From contig JAUNUY010000001.1 of NCBI GenBank assembly GCA_030537935.1, forward strand, positions 16,820 through 80,819: a stretch of DNA of 64,000 bases, written 5' to 3'. Below are positions 33,201 through 40,364 of this stretch, piece after piece. This stretch comes from Eubacteriales bacterium (lineage in GTDB: Bacteria > Bacillota > Clostridia > Lachnospirales > Lachnospiraceae). Under the pieces are notes generated by a model. The model was not told the DNA's origin. It saw only the letters and a list, made by a program, of their open reading frames with translations, and ran no database searches. The first letter of the stretch is position 1. Every line of letters begins with the position of its first letter. The position numbers were made by a program, and so were the translations under genes.

Positions 33201-35695
33201 CACAAGAGAGCACGGTTCCCGAAAACTATGTTTCCGGCGAGATAACCGGAACGGGTACAGCTGAGGATCCCTTTGTCACAACGAATACCTACGAAAGTCC
33301 GCGCGGCGTGCACAAGGTCGAAAAGAAATGGGTGGACGGTCCGGAAAATCATCCGACCATCCGTCTGCAGTTGATGCGGAAGTTGGCAGAAACGGCGGAA
33401 GCGTATGGTGACACTGTAGATTTGGGCGACGGCAAGCTGACCTATGAATGGACGGGACTGCCGCTGCAAGCGCACGACGGTCGGGCTTATGAATACTATG
33501 TCGAAGAGATTGCCGTGGACGGCGAGACCGTAACGGATGGTCGTGCGGGCAAGTACCTGTTGACGGCGGAGACGACGGACAACGTTACGACGCTGACGAA
33601 CACCTATGAAAGTCCGAAAATTTCCCTCAGCGGTCAGAAGAACTGGACGGGTGATACAACGGACGTACGTCCCGCGGCGATTACGGTCGAGTTGTTGCAA
33701 AACGGCGAGCCGTTGACGCCGGCCATGACGCAAAGTGTCACGGCCGCGGATGGATGGCGCTATACATTCAGTGATTTACCGGAAATGGATGCAAGCGGAA
33801 CGGCTTATACCTATACGGTACGGGAAAACGATGTTCCCGAAAACTATGAGGCGACGGTTGATGGTATGAATCTGACCAATCGCTACGTAAAGCAGTTGAC
33901 GATACCCGTTTACAAAGAATGGTATAATAGTGACGGCAGTACGATGACGGCGGAGCGATTACCGGAAGCGGTCACGGTACGTTTGTTACAAAACGGCACG
34001 GAGGTAGACGTGTTGCAATTGACGGCGACATCGGAGACGCCGTGGCAGGGTACTTTCCGTGCACAGCCGATATATGATGAGACGGGCAAGCGGTATGAAT
34101 ATCAAGTGACGGAAGATGCCGTACCCGGTTATGAAGCCCTCACGGAGGGAGATGCCGGAGAAGGCTTTATCGTAAAAAATACCTATGTTTTACAAAAGCT
34201 TGAAATCAAGGCCGTGAAACAGTGGGTCGGTGGAGAAGAAGCCAACGGTGGCGTACGTCCGGACATCGTTTTGGGCTTGATGCGCAAGGTGGACGGTTAT
34301 CCGGCAGAGGCTGTTCCGGCGGCAGAAGCACCGGAGCAAACGCTGACGGACGGCATAACGGAAGTCGTATGGACGGATTTGCCGGCGGAAGACATGAACG
34401 GTAAAGCCTACACCTACACTGTACGGGAATTGAAAATCGGCGATATGCCGGTCACGGAAACGGATGGCATCATGAGTGCCGACAATTATGCGGTAACGGT
34501 GGACGGATTGACGGTCACCAATACTTATACGGCGAGCAAGACGGAAGTCGTTCTGCATAAGACATGGTCGGGCGGGGAATTGATAGAACCCCTGCCGCAG
34601 GCAGCCTATCAACTGTTCCGTCGTGTTGCGGAAGAAGGCAAGCAGGCTGTTGGCGAACCCGTGATGTTTACACGGGATGCATCCGGCATGAATGAAATTC
34701 GCTGGACGGACTTACCGGAAACGGATGGACGGGGACGCCGCTATATTTATTCAGTGGCGGAGAGTCTGATTCCCGACAACTATGTTTCCGGCGAGGTAAC
34801 GGGTAGCGGTACGACGGAGGATCCGTTCGTGACAACAAATACTTATCTGCCGGATACAACGAACTTACGGATTCGGAAACAATGGCACGGGGTCGGCAAT
34901 CCGGATGAGATGACGGCCACATTCAACGTGACGGCGCATACGCCGGACAACACGGAGTTGACCGTCACGGACATTGACGGGACGCTGATTCCCATGCCCG
35001 TGACGATAACGGGTGACAACCAAGTCGTACTGAAGGCATTACCGGTGACGACGGCCGCGGGTGAGCCCATCATCTATGACGTGACGGAAGAAGCAATCCC
35101 GGATTTTGAAGCGACGAGACAGGTCCTGACGAGTGACGGATGCTGTGCGATGGCGTTTGAATATTTGAATACCTATGTCGGTACATCGGAACTGACATTG
35201 CTGAAACGGGATGAGCAAGGTACACCGCTTGCCGGTGCGACATTCACCCTGTATACGGCGGACGGCACGACCGTTGTCATGAACGCGATAAGTGATGAGA
35301 CGGGCAAGGTACTCTTGACGGATTTGAAGCCTTCAAGCAGGTATCTCTTAAAGGAGACGAAGGCACCGAGAGGCTATTTATTAAATGAAACGGCGCTTCA
35401 CATTACGGTGGGTGCGGACGGCACGGTGACGATATCCGGTGATGCGGGTGACATTACGGAACGTCCTGTCCCGGTAATGAACAGACGTGAACCGGAGAAA
35501 CCGGAAGAGCCGGAAAAACCGGAGACGCCCCATCCTGAAAGAACGCAACCGGAAGGAGCGGGCGGTTATGATCCCGGCATGCGGGCAATGTCGCGAAACG
35601 GCGTACCTGCACCACAAGTCGGTAGTTATCTGTGGCTGATGCCGATATCGGCGGCCTTTATGTTTATTATAATTCGACGCAGACGTTCGAAATAA
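27263..35695 (+). CDS. Giant surface protein: beta-helix head and about 19 Cna-B/SpaA-like domains
   Basis: A predicted secreted adhesin of 2,810 residues. The ATG at 27263 is preferred because GGAGG lies 5 bases ahead; 27251 is an alternative. Residues 1-34 are a signal peptide ending near RVAAG. Residues about 35-620 look like a right-handed beta-helix with repeated MNGG-x-I-x-x-N turns (MTGGSIRNN, MNGGRIHNN, MNGGSIDHN, MNGGVIDAN). From residue 757 the protein is a chain of prealbumin-like domains: four SpaA-type, then Cna-B-type units that begin with K-x-W and end with NTY, the Lys and Asn positions of internal isopeptide bonds. Five of these are duplicated as a 518-residue block. A Pro/Glu/Lys-rich wall-type linker starts near 2744, followed by one hydrophobic segment and RRRRSK. 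The sorting motif position reads APQVGS rather than LPXTG. Probable role: adhesion or a surface stalk. Confidence 0.88.
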   Translation: MERDRQRISRTGLAFLTVILSVILLFSGRVAAGPTSIPVGSFDELKSALSGPETEIGLTVTADFSWTETLTVSGKNITITDNGTPVTLTRDVALNGPLFTVAADGGLTLAPTAAENLIFDGAGTTLDTEGMPTPIDGTAVTSDASFADVSGTFDMTGGIIQGFNVYKIDGATVRLKDGAVATMTGGSIRNNYAAPDESAKWRLLAVSGVRVHAGAKFTMDGTADIGNNRGMGSAVYVGDWKIGDGRYGGGSEPGLPLSEKPLAQFYMNGGRIHNNEVVFSLQEYRGGGLTVRLRAYAEMNGGSIDHNVAGSGGGVSVSNLSFDFYDNIAASPRVISPGYYRTGGYTTVSFKNDVNNFAQRYDLPYEEYRERFPSIFVMNGGVIDANHAKAQELGDANHPKWGFYNRTGQAGGIFMDSDDIYLNKGRITNNKADSFGGGMFAEEFFASVHLNNVLFKENRSVRAPDGVIVYQDPHGPNSHYSATQGTGSAIWMCPTGDLVLGENANIGFTGNETTSTSLPKDDIFWLFTPSITDTVEDFKRILTNTANTTFDFLRDEEAGYAWSEKKWSNAIAHSIVTDESAFDLIISGNEGSHGGGLASNNHVYIGGYKLALNKTFLNANGTIVSEEELPESVAFDVLVYDKQKDSLAKVDELILYKKDGFELKHQSGIDYSKVGGRRTFTASDKVLAFVDNERYIVTLKEKNTGVEAKLERKITESKPVWARPDTYLNTEDALFKDKLTGLHHDRPVYEITAVNEPPASLEILKKDEHGEPMPAISFDLYRKEVLKNEGGEVISETMVKQNWQEGKTKSETHTNLDGILRINGLSPGTYKLVETVYPEGYHPQTREVTIDKAGAVIKIEIINERYGSYQFTKADGADTTVLLSGAEYGLYIRGEGNALEPVLDNEDKPITTVTDKDGVGKFDNLDLGDYVMKEIRAPEGYALDETEHDFSITEYNKVVTPPENQPVTDRKIGILKLKKVSTDEAATPIPGTKFELLDDKMQPVTDSEGQPVTGITDAFGLWTIRLMKLPQAAEVVTLNDLLSAGTYYVRETASSEGYIQNPEPVKFIVDDTGAPVELTVTNNPDVKVTLIKTMDGELMPVGTKATFTLIRMDGAIETPIGEYTTTDTNPVTAEQGRITVSGLIPGHYIWRETTPPTGYHPVDDVTFDIATGQTAPVEVLIDNMPEKTDVYVEKVWVDGPEAEHVAATVQLFRKVGEQAEETVGEPKVTTQEEGGWFASWKDLPKYNKYGELYVYRVDELNPPAGYEKTVEKKTGGGEGMENDFLITNRWTVPEGDITATKIWAKGDTLTRPDNVYFELLADGVKAEMTGENENPKQLTETQVTWRNLPLKKKDGTPITYTVREVMPSGENYVDWSDANYTTTVDGLTVTNTWHTSDRELHATKIWSGGKTTEHVQPNLTVYQNGAVYEVTPIVTKQDDNTYLFTWTVPEADDFGQPYVYTVAETDTHENYGTSGVTGAGTAEDPFVITNTYGSPKGTHQAVKSWIDGPVVHPTIRLQLMRKLGETAEPVGESVDLGNGKLTHEWIDLPLTTQDGEDYTYYVEEVAIGGLSVTEGRAGNYVSETVTTGNVTSITNTYESPKISLGGQKTWTGDAEAVRPAEITVELLRNGAPLVPPVTKTVTAADGWAYSFDDLPETDTQGTAYTYTVREQNIPEDYEATVDGMNVANRYTKELMIPVEKRWFNSDGTPMAAERLPEAVTVRLLRNNTEVEAVELKATLKTPWAATFSPQPIYDETGNAYDYRVTEDAVAGYEALTDGTPEKGFIVKNTYVLPKTDITAKKNWIGGEAANGGVRPSIVLSLMRQVNGGDPVAVPAEEAPEKILANGMTEVTWANLPAEDLDGNAYTYSVREVKIGDDTVVETEGILQAGNYTVTVDGLTVTNTYVADKTEVVLKKNWDGGETITPLPKAAYQLYRQVEGEGKQAVGEPLELTRDASGTNEIRWTDLPVTDESGRIYIYSAQESTVPENYVSGEITGTGTAEDPFVTTNTYESPRGVHKVEKKWVDGPENHPTIRLQLMRKLAETAEAYGDTVDLGDGKLTYEWTGLPLQAHDGRAYEYYVEEIAVDGETVTDGRAGKYLLTAETTDNVTTLTNTYESPKISLSGQKNWTGDTTDVRPAAITVELLQNGEPLTPAMTQSVTAADGWRYTFSDLPEMDASGTAYTYTVRENDVPENYEATVDGMNLTNRYVKQLTIPVYKEWYNSDGSTMTAERLPEAVTVRLLQNGTEVDVLQLTATSETPWQGTFRAQPIYDETGKRYEYQVTEDAVPGYEALTEGDAGEGFIVKNTYVLQKLEIKAVKQWVGGEEANGGVRPDIVLGLMRKVDGYPAEAVPAAEAPEQTLTDGITEVVWTDLPAEDMNGKAYTYTVRELKIGDMPVTETDGIMSADNYAVTVDGLTVTNTYTASKTEVVLHKTWSGGELIEPLPQAAYQLFRRVAEEGKQAVGEPVMFTRDASGMNEIRWTDLPETDGRGRRYIYSVAESLIPDNYVSGEVTGSGTTEDPFVTTNTYLPDTTNLRIRKQWHGVGNPDEMTATFNVTAHTPDNTELTVTDIDGTLIPMPVTITGDNQVVLKALPVTTAAGEPIIYDVTEEAIPDFEATRQVLTSDGCCAMAFEYLNTYVGTSELTLLKRDEQGTPLAGATFTLYTADGTTVVMNAISDETGKVLLTDLKPSSRYLLKETKAPRGYLLNETALHITVGADGTVTISGDAGDITERPVPVMNRREPEKPEEPEKPETPHPERTQPEGAGGYDPGMRAMSRNGVPAPQVGSYLWLMPISAAFMFIIIRRRRSK
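31742..33295 (+). repeat. Copy A of a 1,554-bp in-frame tandem repeat (five Cna-B domains)
   Basis: Codes for residues 1494-2011 of the surface protein. Anchor strings recur exactly 1,554 bases later: AGTCC at 31742 and 33296, AGTCC at 32057 and 33611, AAGTCG at 32991 and 34545. The constant offset means no net insertion or deletion over the block. The copies have diverged, with roughly 60-65% identical residues in the first domain by eye. Confidence 0.9.
33296..34849 (+). repeat. Copy B of the 1,554-bp in-frame tandem repeat
   Basis: Codes for residues 2012-2529, domain by domain parallel to copy A: the GVHKVEKKW, ISLSGQKNW, LTIPVYKEW, LEIKAVKQW and TEVVLHKTW units match GTHQAVKSW, ISLGGQKTW, LMIPVEKRW, TDITAKKNW and TEVVLKKNW. 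See copy A for the period. Confidence 0.9.
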
Positions 35696-35716
35696 ATCCG
35701 TTTTAACGGAATGAAA

Positions 35717-35761
35717 ATACGACCCCGCTATCCGCAATGTGCGCGGATGGCGGGGTCGTAT
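35717..35761 (+). terminator. Long hairpin after the adhesin gene, probable terminator
   Basis: ATACGACCCCGC...TATCCGC and GCGGAT..GGCGGGGTCGTAT form a near-perfect stem of about 19 pairs around AATGT. A T-run is missing on the + strand, while AAAA precedes the stem, so it may work better against transcription from the right. Confidence 0.6.
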
Positions 35762-35820
35762 CCATTAGCTTTCACTTATAAAGATTAGCGGATGCTCGAT
35801 AAAATTAGCCGTTGCTCGGC

Positions 35821-35849
35821 TTGAAAAGAACGACATCCCCCGCTATACT
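35821..35849 (+). promoter_or_regulatory. Sigma-A promoter of the ferredoxin gene
   Basis: TTGAAA (35821-35826), a 17-base spacer and TATACT (35844-35849), 33 bases before the start codon. Confidence 0.78.
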
Positions 35850-35881
35850 GAACCCGTAGTAGTCATTTGAAAGGAGAAGAC

Positions 35882-36052
35882 ATGGCATATAGAATTTCTG
35901 AAGAATGTATTGCTTGCGGATCCTGTATCGATGAGTGTCCCGTGGAAGCGATTCGCGAAGGGGACATTTACGAGATTGTTGCGGATGAATGCATCGATTG
36001 TGGAAACTGTGCGGAAAGTTGTCCGGCAGAAGCGATTCATGAAGGCGCATAA
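35882..36052 (+). CDS. 2[4Fe-4S] ferredoxin
   Basis: A 56-residue clostridial-type ferredoxin, a soluble low-potential electron carrier. Two cluster motifs are present, CIACGSCIDECP and CIDCGNCAESCP, in the usual pseudo-twofold arrangement with YEI and EAI turns. The ATG at 35882 follows AAAGGAGAA. The gene has its own promoter and a strong terminator, so it is expressed alone. It could be the electron donor for the Rnf complex coded at 46.9-52.4 kb; that link is inferred from biochemistry, not from position. Confidence 0.96.
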   Translation: MAYRISEECIACGSCIDECPVEAIREGDIYEIVADECIDCGNCAESCPAEAIHEGA

Positions 36053-36080
36053 TTTCAAAGTTTAATAGTTGTATGGATAC

Positions 36081-36120
36081 GTCCCCCGCTCTGTGATGGA
36101 GAGCGGGGGACATCTGTTTT
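36081..36120 (+). terminator. Intrinsic terminator of the ferredoxin gene
   Basis: Perfect 12-base arms GTCCCCCGCTCT (36081-36092) and AGAGCGGGGGAC (36100-36111) with a 7-base loop, followed by ATCTGTTTT. Confidence 0.9.
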
Positions 36121-36191
36121 AAAGGTTTCCGCACAACATCTTTATTAACGGCCGTTCCTGTTGTATAATACATCATATATGGAGGAAGGTC

Positions 36192-37934
36192 ATGAACAAA
36201 GAAAAAATGCGACAAACCCATTTCATATGGACGTTAAGCGGTCGTTATAATATCAAGCCGCGGAGTATCCTCTTTGAAGAAGATCGGCAGGAGGATTTGG
36301 ATGAGTTGCGGTTGATGGTTATCGGTGGACTGTATCGTTATATCCCGCAGGCTTATCTGGATGATTATCTGTTGCGGATTGTCGGGCTTGGTGAATCAAC
36401 GAAATATTACGTCGAGCTGTTACTCTGTCTGGCACAGGAGTACGTGATGCCGCGACTGTCGGTAAAACGTCGTCTCTTGCCGGAAATTGAACGGAACCAC
36501 GTGCAACGGATATACAATGCCTATGCCAATCGGAAGATTACATCGGAGCGGGACAAGCTGACCTATGCCTATTTTGCCGATAAAATCGGGATGCCTTTAA
36601 AAAGTGGAACGGATGCGGAAGTTGCCCGAACGATTCGTCGTGCGGCGGAACTGGGGAACGCCACGGAATGGATGAAGTTTCTGTATAGCATTTTCGACAT
36701 GTATCTGGGCGGTGTGCCGAAAAAATATGAATCGACCGGTCATTGGGACGAGGAGAGTCATCAGCTCAATGCGGAGGTACTGAAAAAGGCGGAGAGTAAT
36801 ATCTATGACGATGACGAATACACCGGTGATGCCATGGTCCTGGCGGCGGAGTTTAACCATAACGTTATGGAAGAGGAAGTCGATGCGCAGTTGGAGGTTG
36901 TCGATGAACTGAAACTCTTTTCCACGCATGCGGATTCCAAGGTCATGTTTGATAAGATTCTGGCCAATTACGGGCCGAGTAAGTTCACCGACCGGCAACG
37001 CATTGAATTGGAAAAAGCGCTGGCGGTAGATATTCATAAAGGTTGCAAGGTGCACTATGCAGCATCGTTTATGACCCAATCCCGCGGTTACAAGAAGGAA
37101 TATATTGCCGAGCAGTATGAAGCGAATTTGCGTTATTATGAAGAGCATGCGGCACGGCACGAAATGAACATTAAACAGCTGGTCGGGATTATCCGGGAAA
37201 AAATTCTGACGGATTTGGAAGAAACCTACTTTAATCTGGACCGTGGCATTCCGGATCGGCGGAAGATGTATCGTTACGTGGTGTTGAAGGACAACAAGGT
37301 TTTCATGAAACACGTGAAGGATACCATCGGTTCCATCGCCTTAACCATCCTCATCGACTCGTCCGGTTCTCAGCTGGCCAGGCAAAAGCAGGTGGCGTCA
37401 TGGGCCTATATCCTGACGCAGGCCTTTTCACTCTGCGGTATCTTGCCGCGGGTGGTGGGTTTTAACAATCTGTTCGACTATACGGTTTTACGGGAGTATC
37501 GGGACTTCACGGACCCCATCAGCAAGAATAAAGACGTCTTTTATTTTACGGCCGAGGGTTCCAACCGGGACGGTATGGCCATTAAGACCATGGATTATCT
37601 CATGAAGTCCAGGCCGCAGGAGAAGAAGCTGATGCTCGTTCTGAGTGACGGTAAACCGAATGATGTCCGAATCGGCGTGTCTACCCATATTGTCAGCGGA
37701 CATGATACGCTGGAATACACCGGCATCAATGCCATTGAGGATACGGCGAAGGTGGTACGACGGGCGCGAGCCGGTGGTGTACAGGTCATGGGTATCTATA
37801 CCGGGGAGCGGGATGAAATCTACTCCCAAAAGTTGATTTACGGGAAAGAATTTGCCTATGTACCCGATTTGAACGAGATGGGCAAGATTGTAGGACGGGT
37901 TATCGAGAAGGTCATTAAAGACGAGGCCTACTGA
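36192..37934 (+). CDS. VWA-domain protein (NorD/CobT-like), probable partner of the MoxR-like ATPase
   Basis: A 580-residue soluble protein. The N-terminal two thirds (1-380) is helical and charged and I do not recognise it. A von Willebrand factor A domain follows: the metal-site motif DSSGS near residue 388, a threonine-poor middle loop with GSNRDGMAIKTM, and LVLSDGKPNDVR near residue 485, the pattern of NorD-type proteins. These act with MoxR/NorQ ATPases, often as metal- or cofactor-insertion or protein-remodelling pairs. A suitable ATPase is at 20908-21819. The start follows GGAGGAAGG. A TATAAT at 36164-36169 may be the -10 box, but the -35 is weak. It is followed by 269 bases with no gene. 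Confidence 0.82.
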   Translation: MNKEKMRQTHFIWTLSGRYNIKPRSILFEEDRQEDLDELRLMVIGGLYRYIPQAYLDDYLLRIVGLGESTKYYVELLLCLAQEYVMPRLSVKRRLLPEIERNHVQRIYNAYANRKITSERDKLTYAYFADKIGMPLKSGTDAEVARTIRRAAELGNATEWMKFLYSIFDMYLGGVPKKYESTGHWDEESHQLNAEVLKKAESNIYDDDEYTGDAMVLAAEFNHNVMEEEVDAQLEVVDELKLFSTHADSKVMFDKILANYGPSKFTDRQRIELEKALAVDIHKGCKVHYAASFMTQSRGYKKEYIAEQYEANLRYYEEHAARHEMNIKQLVGIIREKILTDLEETYFNLDRGIPDRRKMYRYVVLKDNKVFMKHVKDTIGSIALTILIDSSGSQLARQKQVASWAYILTQAFSLCGILPRVVGFNNLFDYTVLREYRDFTDPISKNKDVFYFTAEGSNRDGMAIKTMDYLMKSRPQEKKLMLVLSDGKPNDVRIGVSTHIVSGHDTLEYTGINAIEDTAKVVRRARAGGVQVMGIYTGERDEIYSQKLIYGKEFAYVPDLNEMGKIVGRVIEKVIKDEAY

Positions 37935-38117
37935 TACCGAAGAAAAGATGCCGCCAACGACCGACCGGCCGGGCAGAGGCATAAGCGGATAATTGAATAT
38001 GCAACGATGTACAGTCCGTCATCGCTCGACACGGATGATGTTAGAGAAATCTAACGAAAATTCACAAAAAATTCCGTTTGTATCCGACAATATGACGGAT
38101 TGTATTTATTTTAAATC
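37935..38117. other. Non-coding gap before the suf promoter
   Basis: No gene, tRNA or convincing terminator is visible. The stretch is A/T-rich towards the suf promoter. Short complementary strings (TCCGT/ACGGA at 38074-38097) give only a weak hairpin. Confidence 0.6.
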
Positions 38118-38146
38118 TTGCAGTAATACCAAAAGGATAGTATAAT
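38118..38146 (+). promoter_or_regulatory. Sigma-A promoter of the suf operon
   Basis: TTGCAG (38118-38123), a 17-base spacer and TATAAT (38141-38146). An imperfect palindrome starts 15 bases after the -10 box. Confidence 0.82.
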
Positions 38147-38160
38147 AAATCCAGGTGAAA

Positions 38161-38179
38161 TCCTAGTAAATTAGTAGGA
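38161..38179 (+). promoter_or_regulatory. Candidate Rrf2-type (IscR/SufR-like) operator
   Basis: TCCTAGTAAATTAGTAGGA is palindromic around the central A except for one G/G position in each arm. It lies between the -10 box and the ribosome binding site. This size, A/T centre and position resemble Rrf2-family sites in front of Fe-S assembly genes, but no regulator gene is nearby. Confidence 0.6.
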
Positions 38180-38203
38180 ATTAAAAATAAGGAGTGTAGA
38201 CTT

Positions 38204-38944
38204 ATGGAACAACTGTTGGCAGTGAGAAATCTTTATGCCGGAATCGAGGGTAAGCAAATCCTCAAAGGTATCGATTTAACGATAAACAAAGGAGAAATCC
38301 ACGTGTTGATGGGCCCGAACGGTGCCGGTAAATCGACCCTGATGAATCTGGTGATGAATCACCCGAAATTTGTCCGTGAGCAAGGTGACATCATCTTTGA
38401 AGATGAAAATATTAATGAACTGACCGTTGATGAGCGGGCGAGACGGGGTATCTTCATGTCGTTCCAAAACCCGTTCGAGGTGGCGGGCGTCAGCCTGGAG
38501 AACTTTATCCGTACGGCCTATATGGCGGTGACGCAGACAAAGCCGTCGTTGTTGAAATTCAAAAAACAATTGATGCAACAGATGGAAGAATTGAAGATAC
38601 CGACGGATTATGCAGACCGTTATATCAACGTCGGATTCTCCGGCGGTGAAAAAAAGAAGGCGGAGATTCTGCAGATGTCCATGCTGAATCCGAAACTTGC
38701 CATGTTGGATGAGACAGATTCCGGCTTGGATGTGGATGCGGTTCGTGTCGTATCCGAAGGGGTTCGCAAGTATCATAACGAGGAAAATTCCGTCTTGTTA
38801 ATTACGCATCACAAAGAGATATTAAAATCTCTGAAACCGGATTTTGTCCACGTATTGATTGACGGTAAAATTGCTCTGACGGGCGGTGCCGAGTTGATTG
38901 ACAGGATTGAAGAGGACGGATACACCTGGATACAGGAGGCATAG
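38204..38944 (+). CDS. sufC: Fe-S cluster assembly ATPase SufC
   Basis: A 246-residue ABC-type ATPase that forms the SufBC2D scaffold for building iron-sulfur clusters. Walker A is GPNGAGKST, the signature is FSGGEKKKAEILQM (the SufC variant) and Walker B is LAMLDETDSGLD; the D-loop and HHKEIL switch region follow. It is the first gene of sufCBDSU, behind AAGGAG and a candidate Rrf2-type operator. SufB starts one base after its stop. There is no sufE or sufA; sufU takes the SufE role as in other Bacillota. Confidence 0.97.
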   Translation: MEQLLAVRNLYAGIEGKQILKGIDLTINKGEIHVLMGPNGAGKSTLMNLVMNHPKFVREQGDIIFEDENINELTVDERARRGIFMSFQNPFEVAGVSLENFIRTAYMAVTQTKPSLLKFKKQLMQQMEELKIPTDYADRYINVGFSGGEKKKAEILQMSMLNPKLAMLDETDSGLDVDAVRVVSEGVRKYHNEENSVLLITHHKEILKSLKPDFVHVLIDGKIALTGGAELIDRIEEDGYTWIQEA

Positions 38945-38945
38945 G

Positions 38946-40364
38946 ATGCAAGTCATGGAGAAAAAAAAGACGCAGCTGGATGAGATGGATCGCGGCGTCT
39001 ATGACATAAAGAATGAGGTTCGCTTCAAGAAGAAGTTGGACAAGGGATTGACGGAGGAGATTGTTCGTCAGATCAGCGCGGAGAAAAATGAACCGGCGTG
39101 GATGCTCGACATCCGTCTGAAGGCGCTCCGCCTGTTTTTTGAAACGGAGAATCCGACCTGGGGGCCGGATCTTTCTGAGGTGGATATTGATAATCTGGTT
39201 ACTTATATTTCCCCGGATGCGCGGATGACGGCGGATTGGGGTGAGGTGCCGGAAGACATCAAGGGTACGTTTGACGCGCTCGGTATCCCGGAGGCGGAGC
39301 AGAAGCAAAGCATTTCCGGTGTCGGTGCGCAGTATGATTCGGAAGTCGTATATCACAGCATTCAGGAGCATCTGGCGAAGCAAGGTGTGGTATATCTGGA
39401 TTTTGAAACGGCGGTCCGGGAATATGAGGACATCGTGAAGGAATACTTCACCACCTGTCTCGCACCGGAGAACCATAAATATTTGGCATTGCATTATGCC
39501 GTATGGTCCGGCGGATCTTTCGTATACGTTCCGGCGGGTGTCAACGTGGACATCCCGTTGCAGTCGTATTTCCGGATGAATGCACCGGGGGCCGGACAGT
39601 TCGAACACACCCTGATTATCGTGGAAGAAGGCGCTTATTGCCATTTCATTGAAGGCTGCAGTGCGCCGAAGTACAACGTCGTCAACGTCCATGCGGGCGC
39701 GGTCGAGTTATTTGTGAAAAAGAATGCGACCCTGCGTTATTCGACCATCGAGAACTGGTCACGAAACATGTATAATCTCAACAGCAAGAAGGCGGTTGTG
39801 GATGCGGGCGGACACATCGAGTGGATCAGCGGGTCATTCGGCTCCAAGGTTTCCATGTTGTACCCGACCAGTTATCTGCGGGGCGACGGAGCGAAGTCCG
39901 AGTTTACCGGCATCACCTTTGCCGGTCCGGACCAATTTTTGGACACAGGTGCACAGGCGATTCATGCCGCACCGAATACGTCTTCGTCCGTCATGTCGAA
40001 ATCCATTTCGAAAAACGGCGGTGTTGCCATCTACCGCGGATTGGTCAAGGTATATCCGAATGCCTATAATTCCAGGTCAACGACGACTTGTGAGTCACTG
40101 ATGCTCGACTCCGAAAGCCGTTCCGATACGGTGCCGGTAATCGACATTCAGAATAATAAAGTGGATTTGGGTCATGAGGCGAAAATCGGCAGAATTGATG
40201 ACGACATTATCTTTTATCTGATGAGTCGCGGTATCGACGAGCAGGAAGCACGTTCGATGGTCGTTCGCGGTTTTGCCGAGCCGATTGCGAAGGAATTACC
40301 GTTGGAGTATGCGGTGGAGATGAACAACCTCATTAATTTGGAACTGGAAGGGACGATAGGCTAA
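38946..40364 (+). CDS. sufB: Fe-S cluster assembly scaffold SufB
   Basis: A 472-residue core scaffold protein. Typical blocks are the N-terminal KLDKGLTEEIVRQIS, PAWMLDIRLKAL and PTWGPDLSEVDID, then SGGSFVYVPAGVNVDIPLQSYFR in the middle. The late block RIDDDIIFYLMSRGIDEQEARSM carries the conserved C-terminal helix. The cysteine in TTTCESLMLDSES corresponds to the assembly-site region. The ATG at 38946 lies 7 bases after AGGAGG; a second ATG at 38955 is possible. SufD starts on the last base of its stop. Confidence 0.96.
   Translation: MQVMEKKKTQLDEMDRGVYDIKNEVRFKKKLDKGLTEEIVRQISAEKNEPAWMLDIRLKALRLFFETENPTWGPDLSEVDIDNLVTYISPDARMTADWGEVPEDIKGTFDALGIPEAEQKQSISGVGAQYDSEVVYHSIQEHLAKQGVVYLDFETAVREYEDIVKEYFTTCLAPENHKYLALHYAVWSGGSFVYVPAGVNVDIPLQSYFRMNAPGAGQFEHTLIIVEEGAYCHFIEGCSAPKYNVVNVHAGAVELFVKKNATLRYSTIENWSRNMYNLNSKKAVVDAGGHIEWISGSFGSKVSMLYPTSYLRGDGAKSEFTGITFAGPDQFLDTGAQAIHAAPNTSSSVMSKSISKNGGVAIYRGLVKVYPNAYNSRSTTTCESLMLDSESRSDTVPVIDIQNNKVDLGHEAKIGRIDDDIIFYLMSRGIDEQEARSMVVRGFAEPIAKELPLEYAVEMNNLINLELEGTIG

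Noticed and set aside
31742..34849. The repeat region considered as a CRISPR-like or mobile repeat array
   Set aside because: The repeats are in frame, thousands of bases long and code for Cna-B domains; no short direct repeats with unique spacers occur anywhere in the window.
38802..39692. A 296-codon open frame on the - strand across sufC and sufB
   Set aside because: It is the antisense shadow of two well-conserved genes and has no recognisable domain or start signals.
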